In this document: piece after piece, positions 7,751 to 8,175 of the stretch | How positions within the stretch are numbered: position 1 is the stretch's first letter | How the letters are laid out: the number at the start of each line of letters is the position of its first letter | Source: an uncultured Pseudomonadota bacterium | Lineage (GTDB): Bacteria; Lernaellota; Lernaellaia; Lernaellales; Lernaellaceae | Length of the DNA: 8,175 nucleotides | NCBI GenBank assembly: GCA_937967875.1 | Contig: CALBTQ010000592.1 | Location: 1 to 8,175, forward strand | Direction of reading: 5' to 3' | Translations under genes and position numbers: made by a program | Notes under the pieces: model-generated | Seen by the model: only the letters and a program-made list of their open reading frames with translations | Database searches by the model: none | What the model was told of the DNA's origin: nothing

Positions 7751-7783
7751 AAAACCCGCGCGGACACGGCGCCGGCGCGGGTT
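7751..7783 (-). terminator. Hairpin with short U-run between rpmE and DUF1385 (weak terminator or attenuator)
   Basis: On the minus strand AACCCGCGC (7783-7775) and GCGCGGGTT (7761-7753) form a perfect 9-bp stem with a 13-nt loop. It is followed by TT completing a four-T run, then CCATTTAA. It begins 15 nt after the rpmE stop. The short U-run suggests partial termination, which would give more rpmE than downstream message. No clear second promoter is visible before DUF1385. Confidence 0.55.
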
Positions 7784-7798
7784 GAACGACTGGCCAAG

Positions 7799-8014
7799 CT
7801 ATTTGTCTTTGTACAGATTCTTGTACTTGCGCTTGAAGCGTTCGACGCGTCCCGCCGAGTCCACCAACTTCTGCTTGCCGGTGTAGAACGGATGGCACAT
7901 GTTGCAGATGTCGATGGTGATTTCCGGCGCCTGGGTCGACTTGGTCATGAAGGTGTTGCCGCAGGCGCAGGTCACCTTCGTGTCTTCGTATTGCGGATGG
8001 ATGCCTTCTTTCAT
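7799..8014 (-). CDS. rpmE: 50S ribosomal protein L31, zinc-binding (C+) type
   Basis: 71 aa, starting [15 protein letters not shown]31 bridges the large and small ribosomal subunits. Cys16, Cys18, Cys37 and Cys40 (CACG and CNMC) are the zinc ligands of the C+ form, at the same positions as in E. coli L31, so this is not the zinc-free paralogue made under zinc limitation. [17 protein letters not shown] is a typical family segment, and the tail is rich in Lys and Arg. The reading frame is open upstream to an ATG at 8125, but the start at 8014 is correct: AAGGAG lies 7 nt before it, the family begins there, and the longer form would start upstream of the likely promoter. It is the first gene of the rpmE-DUF1385-prfA(-thrS) block. 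Confidence 0.97.
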   Translation of the reverse strand: MKEGIHPQYEDTKVTCACGNTFMTKSTQAPEITIDICNMCHPFYTGKQKLVDSAGRVERFKRKYKNLYKDK

Positions 8015-8027
8015 CGTTTCTCTCCTT
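8012..8027 (-). promoter_or_regulatory. RBS fixing the rpmE start
   Basis: AAGGAG (8027-8022) lies 7 nt before ATG (8014-8012). It decides for the 71-aa product against the 108-aa open frame starting at 8125. Confidence 0.85.
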
Positions 8028-8035
8028 CTAATTAA

Positions 8036-8055
8036 GCGCCGGCGTTGTACGGCGC
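8036..8055 (-). promoter_or_regulatory. GC-rich hairpin in the rpmE leader
   Basis: GCGCCG (8055-8050) and CGGCGC (8041-8036) form a 6-bp perfect stem with an 8-nt loop, ending 21 nt before the start codon and just upstream of the RBS. It lacks a U-run, so it is not a terminator. Ribosomal-protein leaders that bind L31 are known in other phyla; whether this is one is inference. Confidence 0.4.
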
Positions 8056-8069
8056 CGCATAGGCTGAGC

Positions 8070-8099
8070 TTCATACCATGTTTTTCAGGGCCTTGGCAA
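8070..8099 (-). promoter_or_regulatory. Likely rpmE promoter with extended -10
   Basis: On the minus strand TTGCCA (8099-8094), an 18-nt spacer and TATGAA (8075-8070). The -10 is preceded by TG one base away (TGGTATGAA), an extended -10. Initiation would be near 8063, giving a leader of about 50 nt that contains the hairpin and RBS. The rest of the sequence to 8175 shows no recognisable gene; an upstream gene such as rho, often found there, is not visible. Confidence 0.45.
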
Positions 8100-8175
8100 G
8101 GGCAAAACGCGAGCGACGAAAACATTGTTTTTCCGCAAAATCGGGCAATTAGCCGGTGCGCAAATGCCCTCGATC

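Noticed and set aside
8015..8125. N-terminal extension of L31 from an ATG at 8125
   Set aside because: The extension has no homology to L31, would begin upstream of the likely promoter, and the ATG at 8014 has a well-placed AAGGAG.
1..8175. CRISPR array, insertion sequence or prophage
   Set aside because: No regularly spaced repeats, transposase motifs, terminal inverted repeats or phage genes were found. Apart from the terminator arms, no repeats longer than expected by chance stood out by eye.

Overview
This is an 8.2 kb GC-rich bacterial draft-contig fragment holding six protein genes, all on the minus strand, and one tRNA gene on the plus strand. The first 46 bases are not genomic. They are an Illumina i7-side adapter with an 8-nt index, so the piece is the unfinished end of a short-read, possibly metagenomic, assembly. 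The rpmE - DUF1385 - prfA order, strong AAGGAG ribosome binding sites and sigma70-type promoters fit a Gram-negative, deltaproteobacteria-like organism. The sequence does not fix the taxon.

Right part, read leftwards on the minus strand: rpmE (zinc-binding L31, 8014-7799), a DUF1385/YqhQ-type membrane protein (7715-6600), prfA (release factor RF1, 6610-5534, overlapping DUF1385 by 11 nt) and thrS (5446-3659). thrS lacks the usual N-terminal TGS domain but keeps its editing and catalytic domains. This is a translation-centred block. A hairpin with a short U-run lies between rpmE and DUF1385, and a perfect 13-bp terminator follows thrS.

Middle, 3325-3658: a tRNA gene with anticodon CAT (probably elongator Met) has its own TTGACA/TAGAAT promoter and intrinsic terminator. 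It converges on thrS, and the two terminators facing each other share an identical 18-nt segment. A second, divergent promoter drives the left-hand operon.

Left part, 3324-47, minus strand: two radical SAM genes joined by a GTGA overlap. The first is a B12-binding-domain radical SAM protein (475 aa). The second is a radical SAM/SPASM protein carrying two tandem beta-sandwich-like modules at its C-terminus. It is cut by the contig end, and only about the last few residues seem to be missing. This operon is the most interesting part of the window: it looks like a two-enzyme modification pathway of unknown substrate, perhaps for a surface glycan or lipid. The remainder is core housekeeping sequence.
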